DNA from: Wolfiporia cocos
Taxonomy: Eukaryota > Basidiomycota > Agaricomycetes > Polyporales > Phaeolaceae
Assembly (NCBI GenBank): GCA_029448655.1
Contig: JACCLO010000002.1
Location: 3,162,001-3,226,000, forward strand
Length of the DNA: 64,000 bases
Direction: 5' to 3'
Under the pieces are notes generated by a model, which saw only the letters and a program-made list of their open reading frames with translations, had not been told where the DNA came from and made no database searches. Made by a program: the position numbers and the translations under genes. The stretch's first letter is position 1; every line of letters starts with the position of its first letter. Shown here piece after piece: positions 45,073-59,425 of this stretch.

Positions 45073-45677
45073 GCCTGGTTGCTCAATACCAGAATACCAG
45101 GGGATGGCTCACGCCGGGTATCTTGCTTAATTGATGCCGCGAGTGGTTGCTGTTCCATTTAGTGGGTCTTGTAAGATTTCTACTCATTTACACGAGTTGT
45201 GCTGGCGTCATGGCATCGACTAACGCGTTGTTTATGGCTGTGTCAAAAGTCACAAAGTACCCGATACCGTTCTGTGTCATTCCTCGCATCTCGCATCACT
45301 GGTTTAGCCATTTAAAGGACCTCACAATTGCATAACTATATCTGCTACGAATATCAACGAACTAGAAGTGCGCGTTAACATGGGACATTGCGACTCGCCG
45401 CCAGATAATAGCAGGAATGACAACTTCTGCGACAACCAAATTACAAGCATATTTGTCGAACATGCCATGCAGATGCAGTTGCTGATTATTATAACAATAT
45501 GAATACTGGTACATGGTCATCACGAAGTCGCATGAGTTGAATTTCCAATAAATAGGCCCTATAAATGAAATACATCGAGATCTGGTCGTGTGTTCCTTGT
45601 CCGGTGCTTGCAGAGAGTTGGACGCGAACACCAGGCATCATGCATGGCGTGGATTGCGCGGTCGGGATGCGGATGAC
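45073..45677. other. 3'-3' intergenic region
   Basis: About 600 bp between convergent genes; AT-richer than average. Short frames on both strands look random. No RNA gene or repeat was seen. Confidence 0.5.
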
Positions 45678-47349
<1,672 letters not shown>

Positions 47350-48789
47350 TTGATATGAATACAGCTGGACACGGAGAAGTCGACGAGGGCGAAGAAATAG
47401 GTCACGAAGTATTACAAAGGACTACTGTGAGGGATCACCACGGTGGTCGGAGGGTATATAAGCACCATCATAGACCATTAGTTCATCCATGTACTAGGAC
47501 ATCACGGATCCAGTCCAGTTGTTCTGATGGCGTTTCCGTCATACTGATACTCGGTGCTGTGACACAACTCGCCCACTCTGGGCCGTTCTCTGATTGGCCA
47601 GCACAGCCCTTTCATGATGGTCTGTGACTTACCATTCCAAACTCGGTGATCAGAGATGTCACATGTGTTGGCGCCTATGATACCGAAACGTTTCAGCCGC
47701 CAATCCAACCAGTATCGGTACTTCTACTTCTACTGTCGAACCCGGAACCAAAAGTTGACATTCTCATCTTATGCTCTGGGATCATTGGTATCTCGAGTGG
47801 CTTGACATCAGCAACCACACATCAGCACGACTACCCCACCATCACATTTGTCGCAGCGGTGAAATTGTCGAGCATACCCATCACCAGCAGGCGAATAGAT
47901 ACAGAGCTTTGATGCCTAGAGTAGCAACGATGACGGTGAGATAGTCGACTTCAGATCATTGTACATGCGCAAGCTGCAAAAATGGTGATCGTCTCAACTC
48001 GTACATCAACCAGGTACCAGTGAACTGTGGCGGTGTCGTCACCCGTTGCATCGTCATTGCACCATAGCTACAATTGAAATTTGCCTTATATTGCGTGTCC
48101 ATCCCCGCGTACCGATATTTTGATTATCTCACAGGCGATACAGCTTCACGCCACAAAGCATCGCGCACAGGCTCGATTCGGTAGCCGCCAACCGGTGCCC
48201 ATCTATCACCTAAATCTCATGCACGAAACACATTTCTCGTACTGCGACTGTTCCCATGCAATTTGAATTTGCCAGTTACACTCTCGAATATCTCACCGGG
48301 ACAGCTCAGCCCTCGTTCAGTTCAGCAACGATTGTTGATCGCAACAATAATGCTGTTTTCAGATCGAGGCAGTACCCGCCTTCGAGATCAAGATAAGCCG
48401 CACCACATAGATAGCGCGACAAGCGTTTCAGAAGATCCAAAACTGTGCCAGCATGAATTCCGCCTCGAGTCTAAAGACAAATTGATCTGCGTCCTACGTT
48501 GTACAGCCTGTTACTCCACAATCACCGTTTGTTCTGCGCAGTTGGCTTACTGGCTTTTTGTGGTCTTCTCTTCTTGCCTCCTCTTACTGGCCATCCGGCT
48601 CCCTTAATTCTGCAAAGTGCTCAATATTTTCTCGTACGGTCATGTGTCCTGACGGATCATGAACATCTCTTGCCGTGGAGCATTGCGAACTAGCTGTCAG
48701 CGATATGCTTACACTGACCATACATGGTCAAGTACGGCACCACTGCTCGAGGACTAAAAGGGGCTTAGCATTAGACCTTAGGACAACAA

Positions 48790-48808
48790 CCTCAGATGCG
48801 ATCTGAGG
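48790..48808. promoter_or_regulatory. Perfect 8-bp inverted repeat upstream of the cupredoxin gene
   Basis: CCTCAGAT and its exact complement ATCTGAGG are separated by GCG, about 205 bp before the cupredoxin start. The shape suits a dimeric DNA-binding protein. No known factor is assigned. Confidence 0.4.
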
Positions 48809-48947
48809 CACAATTTGCTCAATGCGTTTGCTGACCCCTGTTTTGCAGTAATTGAAATACCATTTTTTGTTCAATACTCAGACAGAAGACAATTGTGAGT
48901 GGCAAGTTTTCTTGTCCCAAGGCCACAGTCTGCGCCACGCAATCTAC

Positions 48948-48954
48948 TATATAG
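48948..48954 (+). promoter_or_regulatory. TATA box of the cupredoxin gene
   Basis: TATATAG lies 60 bp before the ATG at 49014, a suitable distance for a strongly regulated fungal gene with a short leader. Confidence 0.5.
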
Positions 48955-49013
48955 CGTGGAGATTCCATGGAGGGATGGCATAACTTTCCCCGGACTGTCT
49001 CAAGTTACGCGCG

Positions 49014-50577
49014 ATGTTGCAGTTTTCGCGACTTGCTGCACTCTTGAGTCTGACACTGGTCTCCTCGGCTATTGCTCAGGGTACTGTCCATGACATTGTC
49101 GTCGGTAGTGCTAACGGCAGCCTCACATACACCCCGAGCTTCGTTGTGAGCACGTCTTTTCAACGTATCCGTATGTGAGCGCCAGAGTGATGATACACAT
49201 TCTTAGTCTGCTTCTGTCGGAGACCAAATCGTCTTCCACTTTCATCAGAAAAATCATACCGCCTCGCAATCGTCGTTCACTGACCCATGCCGTCTGATAG
49301 ATGGCGGATTCGATTCCGGATTGTGAGCAATGTCGGTTGAAGCTTTGACCGCTACGGAATCTCAATCAGCAATTCATACAGCATGCCGGTCTCTGCGAAT
49401 CAGACAGATAATTTTCCAACGTTCACTGTCACTGTGAACGATGTGAGCGCTGAAATATCATCATCGTGTGCTTATGTCTAATTGGGAACGTAGACGGATC
49501 CCGTATGGGTGTACTGTCGACAGGCCGACAACACCCCTGCTAGTCACTGCGGACAGGGTATGGTCTTTGCGGTAAACCCAGGTGCAAATGGCACAGAAAC
49601 TTCCTTCGCCAAATTCCTGAACAATGCGCTCGCCGAGGGTGCTGCGTTCAAGGCAGCCGCCTCTTCGGCATCTTCGATTGCGGCATCGACAGCCTCTGTG
49701 GCATACACAACCGCCGCGTACGGGGGTGTGACTATACCTGCCGAACCAAGCCCCATAGTCGTCACCGAGACAATCACAGTGCAAGCGTCTTCGTGGACGA
49801 CGACGTACTCCTCGTATATTGGCTCGCCCGAGCCGACACCCGTATCATTGAATGGCACCATCCACAGGGTGGTCGTTGGAGGTTCAGACGGGCAATTGAC
49901 ATATACTCCTTCCAACATCACTGCTGAGCTCCGTGATGTTGTCGTCTTCGAGTTGTGAGTACATTCGATTATCTGAACCGATGTGTCCGATCTAATCCAT
50001 CCTTTGCTTCACAGCCATCAGAAGAACCACACTGCAACTCAATCCTCGTTCGATGATCCCTGTCATATTCTGACGAATGCGACCACGAACGAAGTGATAG
50101 GTCTGGACTCCGGATTGTAAGTCGACTCTACGAATGCTGCTCTGATCAAACTTGACGGCACACATGTAGTATGCCTGTCGCGGATGACGCCACCGAGTTC
50201 CCCACGTTCAATGTCACCGTGAACGACACGGCCCCTCTCTGGTTCTATGTAAGGTTATCAATAACATGGCTCACCTAGTACGTCTGCTAACTTGTCTCCG
50301 ATAGTGCAAGCAGCACACACCTACTGGCGCCAGTCACTGTGGAGAGGGTATGGTGTTCGCCGTTAACGCAGTGGCCGATAGCGCCCGGAACTTCAGCGCC
50401 TTCCAGGCACTTGCTAAAGAACTCAATGGAACGGGAACCAGCACGAGCTCGGCAGGATCGTCCGCCTCAACGGGCATCCATTCGTCTACTGGTACTGCAA
50501 GTGCGACCTTCCCTACGATCAATGCTATCTGGGCATTGGTGCCAACTTTGATAGCGGTGTTGACTGGCTTCTTGTAA
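49014..50577 (+). CDS. Secreted double-cupredoxin (extracellular Ser-rich) protein
   Basis: ATG 49014 opens a signal peptide (MLQFSRLAALLSLTLVSSAI then AQ). Two cupredoxin repeats follow, each split by introns at the same places. Repeat 1: HDIVVGSANGSLTYTPSFV, VFHFHQKNHTASQSSFTDPC, FPTFTVTVND, then VYCRQADNTPASHCGQGMVF. Repeat 2: HRVVVGGSDGQLTYTPSNI, HQKNHTATQSSFDDPC, FPTFNVTVNDTAPLWFY, CKQHTPTGASHCGEGMVF. The type-1 copper ligands (His, Cys, His, Met) are present in both. A Ser/Ala-rich linker lies between, and the end is Ser/Thr-rich with a hydrophobic tail (AIWALVPTLIAVLTGFL) typical of GPI anchoring. Family members are induced in basidiomycetes at the cell surface. A redox or copper role is inference. 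Two domains probably come from internal duplication. Confidence 0.88.
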
Positions 50578-50986
50578 TACTTCTCCGCTGGCCTCTCGGT
50601 GGATGCATGTTCGCAGCCTTCGTTTACTTTGGGAAACGGTCCCATCGCTGATACTTAACGGTTTTGATCAAGATCAATTATGTCTCCAAGTATCAATATT
50701 GTGGACCTCATGTAACAATATGAGACGCGTCTGAGCTCCTGCGAGTCTCCCTCGAGTCATATATCGCGTTGATCGTGGATTAAAGCAGTCGCGCAATGCT
50801 GGAACCAGCACATGTTCCAGAGGCACACAGCTGATGTTGACTAAGATACAATACACTACCTACACAGAATGCGACGAAAGCGCGGCTCGGCTGTATGTAC
50901 GGTCTTTTGGTAACCCAACTTGAGGGTCACAGCGGAACGAAGACAGGCCTGTAAAACACGACATGACTACAAGAACATACCGTCCG
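50578..50986. other. 3'-3' intergenic region
   Basis: About 410 bp between convergent cupredoxin and CBF5 genes. No gene, repeat or RNA structure stood out. Confidence 0.5.
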
Positions 50987-52780
50987 CTATGACTCCCCGC
51001 CAGCCGACTCGCGCGCCTTCTTCTCCTTCTTCAGCCGTTTCCGCTCTCGCCTCGCTTCGTCGTCCTCCGCCTCGCCCTTCTCTGCCGTCTCGCCCTTCTC
51101 TGCCGCCTCGCCCTTCTCCGCCGCCTCCTTTGCCTTCTTCTCCTTCTTCAGCCGCTTTCGCTCCTTGCGCGCTGCCTCGTCCTCCGCGTCGTTGTCGCCG
51201 TCGATTGTATCGGCCTTGCGCTTACGTTTCTTCTCCTTTTCTTTCGATGGCGGCTCTTCGGCTTCTGGCTCCGCAGTTGCTGCTGGAGGCTGAGGCGCGG
51301 CAGCTGCGGCTGTGGACGACGATCCAGATGGGTCCTGTAGCATCATGACGGAAAATGATGAGCCGCCGAACGCGAGATCGGTTTTCATGATGCTTACCTC
51401 CCGAGAGTAGTCGACATAGTCCTTGACCCATTCCTTTGGCGTGACACCCTCGATCTTCTCACCGTACTTCGTGAGCTTGCCCTCCTTGACCATTTTCTTC
51501 TTCTCCAGCGCCTTGGGTCCAAGACCCCAGCGACGGGGGTAGGTGTCACGCTCCATGATGCACCGCTTGACCTTGGCAACAACACCGTGATCGCATGTGG
51601 CAAGCTCCACCGTTGACATTTGAGCGATGGCAAGAGCAATAGCTTCACCTGGAAACCAAATGTGAATTTGTTGAAGCTGCGATCATTCACATCAATATGG
51701 CATACCCTTTGTGGTCATCAAGACCACCTCCTCGTTCAATGCAATATCAGCCTCGTAGCGGAGAAGGCCAGGAATCATGAGCTTCGCCCCATAGCAGACC
51801 GCGTTCACAGCACTGTCCTTGACTACAATACGCTTGTAGCCCACCAGAAGGGACTCCAGTGGTCGGATGACACGACGAAGGTATGATTCTGAAATGGATG
51901 AGATACAAAGACAGGATAAGTACACGATTAGGGCGTACCATCACGGGTGTTGTCATAAAGCCACTGTGCGTCCAAGACATCGTGCATAGTGACCATGCTG
52001 TCATTCTCGCTGAGAGCTCCACTCCTTACTCTGCGAAGCTCTTGCATGTGCCCGCCAACACCAAGTAGCAAGCCAAGGTGAACACAAAGTGTCCGGATGT
52101 ACGTGCCTGCCTCGCATGACACCCAGAAGACAGCCAGATTCCGCTTCTCGTCAAACTCGAGAAGATTTGATTCATAGATCGTACGAATACGGAGCTGACG
52201 CTTGACAGCGGAGATGAGAGGAGGACGTTGGAAGAGAGCGCCGGTGAGAGTCTGAATGGCGCGAGGGAGGGACGCCGGGTTGGGCAAGCTCGAGTGCAAG
52301 CGGAGGACAGCAACATACTCCTTTCCTGCACCCTGCTGGGACTTGACCAGACGCGTTGCGCGATCAATGCAGACAATCAAACAGCCAGTAACCTTCGGGT
52401 CAAGAGTACCACTATGTCCAGTTTTCTCTACCCGCAGGATGCGCCTGAGCCAAGCTACAACTTCATGCGAGGAAGGATTTGAGGGTTTGTCCAAGTTGAT
52501 GACACCCGACCTGCGCAGATGTGTCAGCGCAAGTGCACCGTCTCCCAGCAAGCAGCACATACTTGATATAAGTCGTGATGTCCCGCTTCAATGGGCTGCA
52601 CCCAGAAGGTATAGGTGTAAAATGAGCAGAGCGCACAAGCAGCTTGTCATAGTTTTTGAGGAGCAGAGGCCATTGAGAGGTGTCGAGCTTGGGGGCAGAA
52701 CTCTCGGACTTGATGGCGTAGTCGCCCTGGAGCTGCGCAGATGCGACCTGCTCGCGGGTGAGGGTGTTGGCGGGAGCCAT
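50987..52780 (-). CDS. CBF5: H/ACA pseudouridine synthase Cbf5 (dyskerin)
   Basis: Cbf5 is the catalytic subunit of box H/ACA snoRNPs, which convert uridine to pseudouridine in rRNA and snRNA. The start (52778-52780) is [16 protein letters not shown], then the dyskerin-like domain ([20 protein letters not shown]). An intron leads to [20 protein letters not shown] and the TruB catalytic motif [14 protein letters not shown] with its Asp. [34 protein letters not shown] and [20 protein letters not shown] follow. The PUA domain is [20 protein letters not shown]. The C-terminus is Lys/Glu-rich, with three AEKGE-type repeats and KKEKK blocks typical of nucleolar proteins. It shares a 263-bp divergent promoter with eL22. 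Confidence 0.98.
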
Positions 52781-53043
52781 CGTCGTCGAAGTTTTTAACA
52801 GCGGCGAACACCAAAGTCAAAGTGTGCGCGCGAACCCGATCCATCATTTCCAATTCGATCTAATGTGAGTGTGTGAATTGCATCTCCCATGTTTGGGAGG
52901 TATACAGCGCTTGCCTGGTCGTGAGAACCCCGCGAGCAACTGTACAGTACCGTGCACGTGAGCGCGACATCCTCGTTGAATTCGCGGTCGCCGATACAGA
53001 CACCCTCCACAAGACTCTACTCGCTGTCTCCCGCGCCGTCAAG
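52781..53043. promoter_or_regulatory. Shared divergent promoter, CBF5 and eL22
   Basis: Only 263 bp separate the two start codons, so both 5' UTRs and the core promoters must lie here. Both products work in ribosome production, so shared control is likely. No factor site could be identified with confidence by eye. Confidence 0.6.
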
Positions 53044-53661
53044 ATGGTTAGTCCCAGCACCGCTTTGCTGAGTTCTCTTCTCAGTAGGCTTACGCGGGGT
53101 TTTCTCCTTTCCCCAATGTCTCGTTTCTGTTAGCCCAAGGCCGCCTCCGGAAAAGCTGCTGCTGCCAAGCACAAGTTCGTCCTTGACTACTCTCGGCCGG
53201 CCGACGACGGTGTTTTCGATGGCGCGGCATTCGAGAAGTACCTCCACGACCGTATTAAGGTCGAGGGCAAGACTGGTCAACTCGGCGACAACGTCAAGAT
53301 CACTCGTGATGGTGCGCCATCCGCTTGTACCACCTGTTACCGGACACTGTTGACCGTTGTGATGTCTTCAGGCAACAAGCTCACCGTAACGTCGAACATC
53401 CCTTTCTCCAAGCGGTACCTTAAGTACCTCACGAAAAAGTTCCTCAAGAAGAACACCCTCCGTGACTGGATTCGGTTGGTATCGTCGTCCTATCCTACGC
53501 TCTCTTAGCTCACCGATCTTTGTATCAGTGTTGTTGCTTCTTCGAAGGACTCGTACGCGCTCAAGTTCTACAACATCCAGTGCGTTCTGTTTCTTGTGCT
53601 CATCTTACAATTACTGACCGGTCTCTGTAGGAACGCGGGTGATGAGGAGGACGAGGAGTAA
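53044..53661 (+). CDS. RPL22: 60S ribosomal protein eL22
   Basis: A large-subunit ribosomal protein. The first coding exon holds just the start codon ATG (53044-53046), followed by an intron to 53133. The other exons are 53134-53311, 53372-53474, 53529-53579 and 53631-53661. The spliced protein reads [20 protein letters not shown], then [60 protein letters not shown] and [12 protein letters not shown], and ends in the acidic tail DEEDEE. The length (about 120 aa) and motif order match eL22. A start codon alone in exon 1 is common for ribosomal protein genes. Four introns in a gene this small fit a basidiomycete. Confidence 0.98.
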
Positions 53662-53895
53662 TCGTGCTGCGCCATTTTGCATGTCCTGCAGTCTCTCCTG
53701 TACGTAGACGACGCTCTTGTGCGATGATATACCACATGAGCTGCTACCATATACCGTGTCTGCTGCTCGACGTTGGAAGCTCACGTCAATCTCGGTCGAA
53801 CATCTCCCAGGAGGAAGATCAGGAGTGTCGGATCTATGTCACGATTGATGCGACTACATATGCCGTATGCCTGTGGTGCGGTAGTAGCATCTGTG

Positions 53896-56800
53896 TCAAC
53901 GATTGATTACCAGAGTGATGCTCTCTTGCCCGCCGGGGTCTTTGGGCTTGGTCTTCCCCAACACCATCATTGCTAGCTCATTCCACAGCAATTGCGACTC
54001 GTCAAGTGGCTTGATACGCATTTGCGTGGCCAGCAGTGAGCTCAGTTGACTGCGCAGGACCTTGAGCGCGACTCCTGTTTTGGGCGGCACTCGGAACCTG
54101 ATTTTTCGGTCGATTAAGACAGTATTGGACGAGAGCTACGACATCGTCAGTAAGTTAACGAGGCAAAACATATACTTGGTGAGGTAGTATGGAGCATCAC
54201 CTTGAAGTCCGCCTCGCCACAGAGCAGCACGAGCGCCACATCATCCACAGGCCCGGTCTCCCAGGCGTATAGTTTCTTTGATTGCCTGCGCATCAACTCA
54301 GCACCGCTCGAATACCAGATACTGATGACGTGGCACTCGCATGAGGGTGAAGTAGCAGAGATGGCTCGCCCCGAAACTAAGCGCGTTCCGGCCGAAGTTG
54401 ATGGACGACGGATGGAACGACGCGGCCTGATTGTTCGCAATTGTTTTCATGCTGCCGGTCGAGGGGTCGATGTAGAGGATCTTGGGGTACAGTCCCGCGC
54501 CGAGCGCGGCGTTCAGCAGGAAAAAGTTGCCCCCATTAGCGTTGAGCTCCTGAGGGACGTTCACGAAGCGCGTTCGTCCGCGACTATATCGGGCTCTAGG
54601 AAGTCATAGTCGTGAGTGTCCGAGTCAATAGTAGTGGATGGTACAAACCTGCTGAGCTCTTTGTGGAACGCTCCGTTGACTCGAATGAACGATGAGTCTA
54701 CCAGATAGCTGAGGAATAGGTCAGGCGTCGGAAGGTACTGATCATCGCGCCAATCACCCCAGGAATTGTTGCCGCAGCTCCTCAATTTGTTGCAGATTCT
54801 GATATGTATGAGTTGAACCGCAGGTCGGAATGAACCGGCGTCTAGGGCTCGCGCACCTGATAGCTAAGGTAATTATCCCTGCAATACTGACGACCGATGC
54901 CATTGTTACATGCTTCTCGCCATTTGCTGAAGGCATTGTGGATAGTGAGGAAGTCGGAATTCTCTAAATTAGGAGAACCATCTGAGTGTATGCGTCAGAC
55001 AGAAAGGAGCACGAAATACCAATTCGATACGTCAACTTTTTGGCGTCGGCCTCCCGCTCATAACCCATCGGAGTGACGAAGGGCGACTTGGAGTTCAACG
55101 TCGCAGCGATCGTCAGTGCTGGATCTAGGCAATGCAATAGAGTGGCGATGAGCAGGAATTTTCCGAGGTGCACATCGGTAGGTAGCTTGCTCAGCAAGCG
55201 TCCCATAGGAGTGATCTCCTCGGATGGCGTCAGAGCGCGGACCTGAAGGCACAAATGCTGTTGAGATTTGGACTCTCCAGGCGGAATAGTGCATATACCT
55301 CAACCAGCACTGAGACGGCACGCTGGATGTTTACTGGCAGAGGAGGATCGAGAGCGCGCAGCAGGACATCTTCGATCGAGGATCCTAGCTTGACTTTCAT
55401 GACTTTAATGCGTAACGCGAGATCGCTCAGGCTGAGACGCATCATCTCGGGGTCAGGATGTGCCGCCATCTGCAAAATGTGTGTCAGCACATTTAATGGC
55501 ATTACTAGGCCACCTTGCCTTCGTGTCATGACGAAGCTTCGTGAACAAGTGGAAGCATAAACCGGACTGGACCCTCCCAGCACGTCCACGCCTCTGGGCA
55601 GCGTTGCTCTTCGCCACATACGTCTCAATAAGCCGGCTGATCTGGCGTTTCTCGTCGAACCTGCCAAGGGCGTGAGCAATGCTCAATTCTCGATCGAATG
55701 CAACTGACCTCATCTCCTTATGTTTGCCGGTGTCAATAACGCAGGTAATATCCGGAATGGTGATACCCGTTTCCGCAATATTCGTCGCTGCAATGAACGG
55801 TTGAGATGTCGACACTGAGAAATATTAGGTTACAGACCGATGACAATCTTGCGTACTCCAGGGGGAGGTAGGTCAAAGACAGCTCCCTGTTGCTCGCTCG
55901 ATATAGTGGAATGCAATGGATGAATCTTGAACCGATCTTCCGATTTGAAGGACTGATGCTCCATGAGCATATCGTTTAATTTCCGTATCTCTCCCATCCC
56001 CGGCATGAAAATTAAGATTGCAGAGGAGCACGCTGTGTATGCTGGATCCTTGAAGCAAATGCTCTCAAGCAATTTGATGATTAGGTCGTAAGGGACAGCG
56101 CGCTCGTCGAGTCGGTTGATCGTATCCGCTGTGCTGCGTGAGTAACGCTTCTCTAATTTGACATTGTCTTGTGTACTGTCTTCGTCGTCGTCGTCGCCTA
56201 TAGCAAGATCTTCCGACCATTCTGTCCCTGCTTTGCCTCGATGAAACCTGTCCTTATCTGCATCGTGTTATAATTGTTACCAGTGTATGTGATGTATCCA
56301 CATACGACGTCGTGCATATGGAGAATTTTCCGTAATTTCCCATCGAGTGAGTTCAATCGCGTCTTCAAGATAACGAACATCGACCGGGAATGTGCGTCCA
56401 GGCACCTGAAGGATTGGAACACCTCCGAAATAGTCTGAGATTTTCTCCGCATTGACAGTTGCCGACATCAAGATCACCCTAAAAGAATTTATGAAGGTCA
56501 AACTCATACGATGCGACAGTATTTATGAGCGATATACTTCAGGTCAGGTCGTTGTTGGAGAAGAGACTTGAGGACGATAAGGAGGAAGTCCGACTCGATG
56601 CTGCGTTCGTGGACCTGTATGAAGTCACATAACCGTTCGAAACGTCACATTCTCTCATAACTAACCTCATCAACAATAATATGCTACAAATCACGTTAGC
56701 AATGTGGATCGACAGAAAGTTGAGGTTGCAGACACACCGTAATCTCGTCAAATGCGGATCCTTGTCCTCCTTGCCCTGTGCCGCCTTCGAGCATGCGCAG

Positions 56801-59425
56801 GGCAATACCATTCGTCACGTATGCCAACCGTGTTCGATTGGTAATGTTGCTCTCAAGCCTAATGGAATATCCAACAATCGAATTCGAGGAGCCGACTACG
56901 CCGGCGGGCTCTCCTAATTCTTGCGATACTCGCTGCGCTAGGGAGATTGCTGATATCCGACGAGGTTCGGTACAGAATATTTTACAATGCTGCCCTTTCG
57001 ACATTTGATCTTCGAGAACAAAGGCAGGAACCTGCGTTGACTTCCCGCTGTACTTCACGTGAGTCTGGACGTTTCAACTCAGCCGGATGCAGACCAGACG
57101 TACCATCCCGTTTCACCGCTTAACACAAGGATCTGAGATGTCTCCAATGTGGTAGTGATTGCGCTACGGTATTGGGCAATGGGCAACTGGTTACGGTGAT
57201 GCTGTGAACAGTTAAAGTAAGATTCTGATCATGGTATCGCGTACAACGTACAAGCATTTCTTGGTAACTGGGATTGGCGACCATGGTCTGGAAATTGGCG
57301 GTGATTTGCTCGGGAGTGACATCGCCTCCATACCGAGTACCTCGTCCAGCTACGATATCAGTGGGTTTGGAAGCCTGCTTGAAACTCTTGTCATCGACCT
57401 GATATTCAATTCGACGTCAGTGAAGGGGCACTTAATTCCGCGTTGAAAACTCGCCTTGCTGCCACGGCTGCGTTTGGACTCTAGAATGGCTCGTAAATTC
57501 AGCCAGATTGATCGATTGATAGCGTCGTCTCTGGATCGCCTATCCTTCTCCAGTTCATCCCATAGATCACGGTAAACTGGGGGCAGCAACCGGAACGAAG
57601 TCGGCATCGCTCCCGTTGTTGTACCTCCCTGAGCAAATCCCTCGGAACTCGGGAAATTTAACGAGTGCAGGGAAACAGTGGAGATGTACTGCTCAGCCTG
57701 ATCGAGGCTGTGGCATGCGACATCATTCATAGACCTAGCATCAGCCCTCTTGCTATCCCATCGGATCTCGACTGCCGCTCTCTTGGCACGACTTGTGCCG
57801 GAGACGTCCTTGTAAGTAATGGTTGCAAACCGATCTACTTTATGGACCCTCTCTTTTAGCAGATCTTTGGGCGTCCTTCCAGACCAATGCTTAGGAAGAG
57901 TCATGTCACGGACTGTCACCGTGGTGCCTTGTTCAGTAGTCACAGTGGAGGGCATCTCCAATAGCTCGAACATGCCGCCTGGTGAATCGCCGTCTTCGTC
58001 GAAGATATCCGTGGAAGATGCATGGGAGGTCTCAGCGACATCCACAACTTCTACTGAGTCCTTGACACGCCCAGGTGTAGATGGCAGACTCTTGGGAACC
58101 TGTGTAGTCCCACGTAGGCGAGCCTCTAGAGCAGCAGCATCCGCTTTGTCGCGTTGAATTTGGAATTGAGCCACGGCCTCTTCCTCATCGAATAGATAGT
58201 CCTTCTTCACTTCTTCTAGGCGCCTTTGGAGCGCCTCCAGGAAAGTCGCGTCTCGACGTTCTCCCGATTGTCTATGTGTGGTGAGGTCGGAGATCTGCAT
58301 CTGCAACCGTACATATTCGGCATTGGGGTCGTCGAGGGGAGACATAGACCCTGATGATGCGAGGGATAGGCCAGTATGGTCACTGATAGGTGATCTAATG
58401 TCGTCTCCGACTGTACTACTGCTCGGGTGCGTGCCTGGGACGGGTGAAGACGTTGTGCTTGAATGAGTAACGATCAGAGTATCCGCATTGAAGCGTCTAG
58501 TAGGCGTTTGTTTGATAGAAAGCGGGGTAGACGAACGTGAGGAGTTCGTTGACTTCTGCCATGATTGAGCACGTTTGTAAGGCTTAGGACTGGTAGCGTA
58601 ATCAGTGGGGAAAAAGAGTGTCTCGTCATCAGCCTCTGCTAAAGCCGAGAATGAGCCTTCTATGATGTATTTGTGAGAACCCAGTGACCTTTTTGGAGAC
58701 TAAGTTCATCGTCAGTACAGTGAAGATGTAGCTAGACAATCATCAGCACTTATTGTAGCTAGATTGAGCAATGCATTGACTTACCCAATCGAAAGCTTGT
58801 TCCAAGTCGACGCCCTGGATGGCTTTCAGGCACTCTTCTACCCTTTCCTCCGAAAAGCCTAGACGTCTCAAAACACCATACGTAATACCGAGACGTGCCG
58901 TTGCCTTCTCCTCCGTCTCCTCTAAAATCGGGGTCGCTTTCAAAGGCATGATTCAATGCGACATCGCAGAGACAAGTCACCAACGGCTCACGCTCTGTTA
59001 GGCTAGACTGGAGTGCAAGGGCCGATACACGCTCGATGTAGGTGGATCCCAAACTTAAGCAAGTGAATGTTTCCGCATGTCGTCGCTCCTGTTCGACGAT
59101 CTAAACGGAGCAAAGGTTCGAGTTACATCAAATATCCAAGCATAGTGGAGTTATTCCCTGCCTTGACAGTTCTGACAATTTCTTTCTCAGTTTTATCCTG
59201 CAACTTGTCCACCAAGACTTGCGCAGCTTGTTCCCTCGGGTCAACCGTCTCAGGCGTGGCCTCAGCGGCTTGGTCCACAGCCGTGTTAGCAGGCTCTTTG
59301 ACCAACGGGTCCGCAGTCTCAGAGGGCCGATTCTCCTCTGCTACTCGTATAACCTTCTTTGGTACGGAGGTCGTTGCAAAGCCCCTGGCCACGGGTTTAA
59401 GCTGCGTTTTCTTCTTCTTAGCCAT
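53896..59425 (-). CDS. DExH-box RNA helicase with UBA domain (DHX29/DHX57-like)
   Basis: A large DEAH/RHA-type helicase of about 1400 aa. The start (59423-59425) is MAKKKKTQLKPVARGFATTS, typical of the fungal members. A UBA-like helix triad follows near 58800 (GVLRRLGFSEERVEECLKAI), then a helical linker (58345-57350). The helicase core has Walker A SGETGCGKSTQVPAFVLED, CTEPRRISAISLAQRVSQEL, motif II DEVH in IIVDEVHERSIESD, ILMSATVNAEKISDYFGG, then SAVPYDLI-type helices and TNIAETGITIPDITCVIDTG, with motif VI NAAQRRGRAGRVQSGLCFHL. HA2 and OB-fold regions follow, and the end is DESQLLWNELAMMVLGKTKP. The layout matches DHX29/DHX57-like proteins involved in translation or mRNA control. The exact orthologue is uncertain. 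About 20 introns; the core residues are intact. Confidence 0.9.

Larger units (their letters stand above)
47350..49013. other. Divergent intergenic region, about 1.7 kb
   Basis: Between the MAP kinase and cupredoxin start codons. No convincing gene. It holds a TATA-like box near 47454 for the kinase, the inverted repeat at 48790-48808, and a TATA box at 48948-48954 for the cupredoxin gene. Confidence 0.5.
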
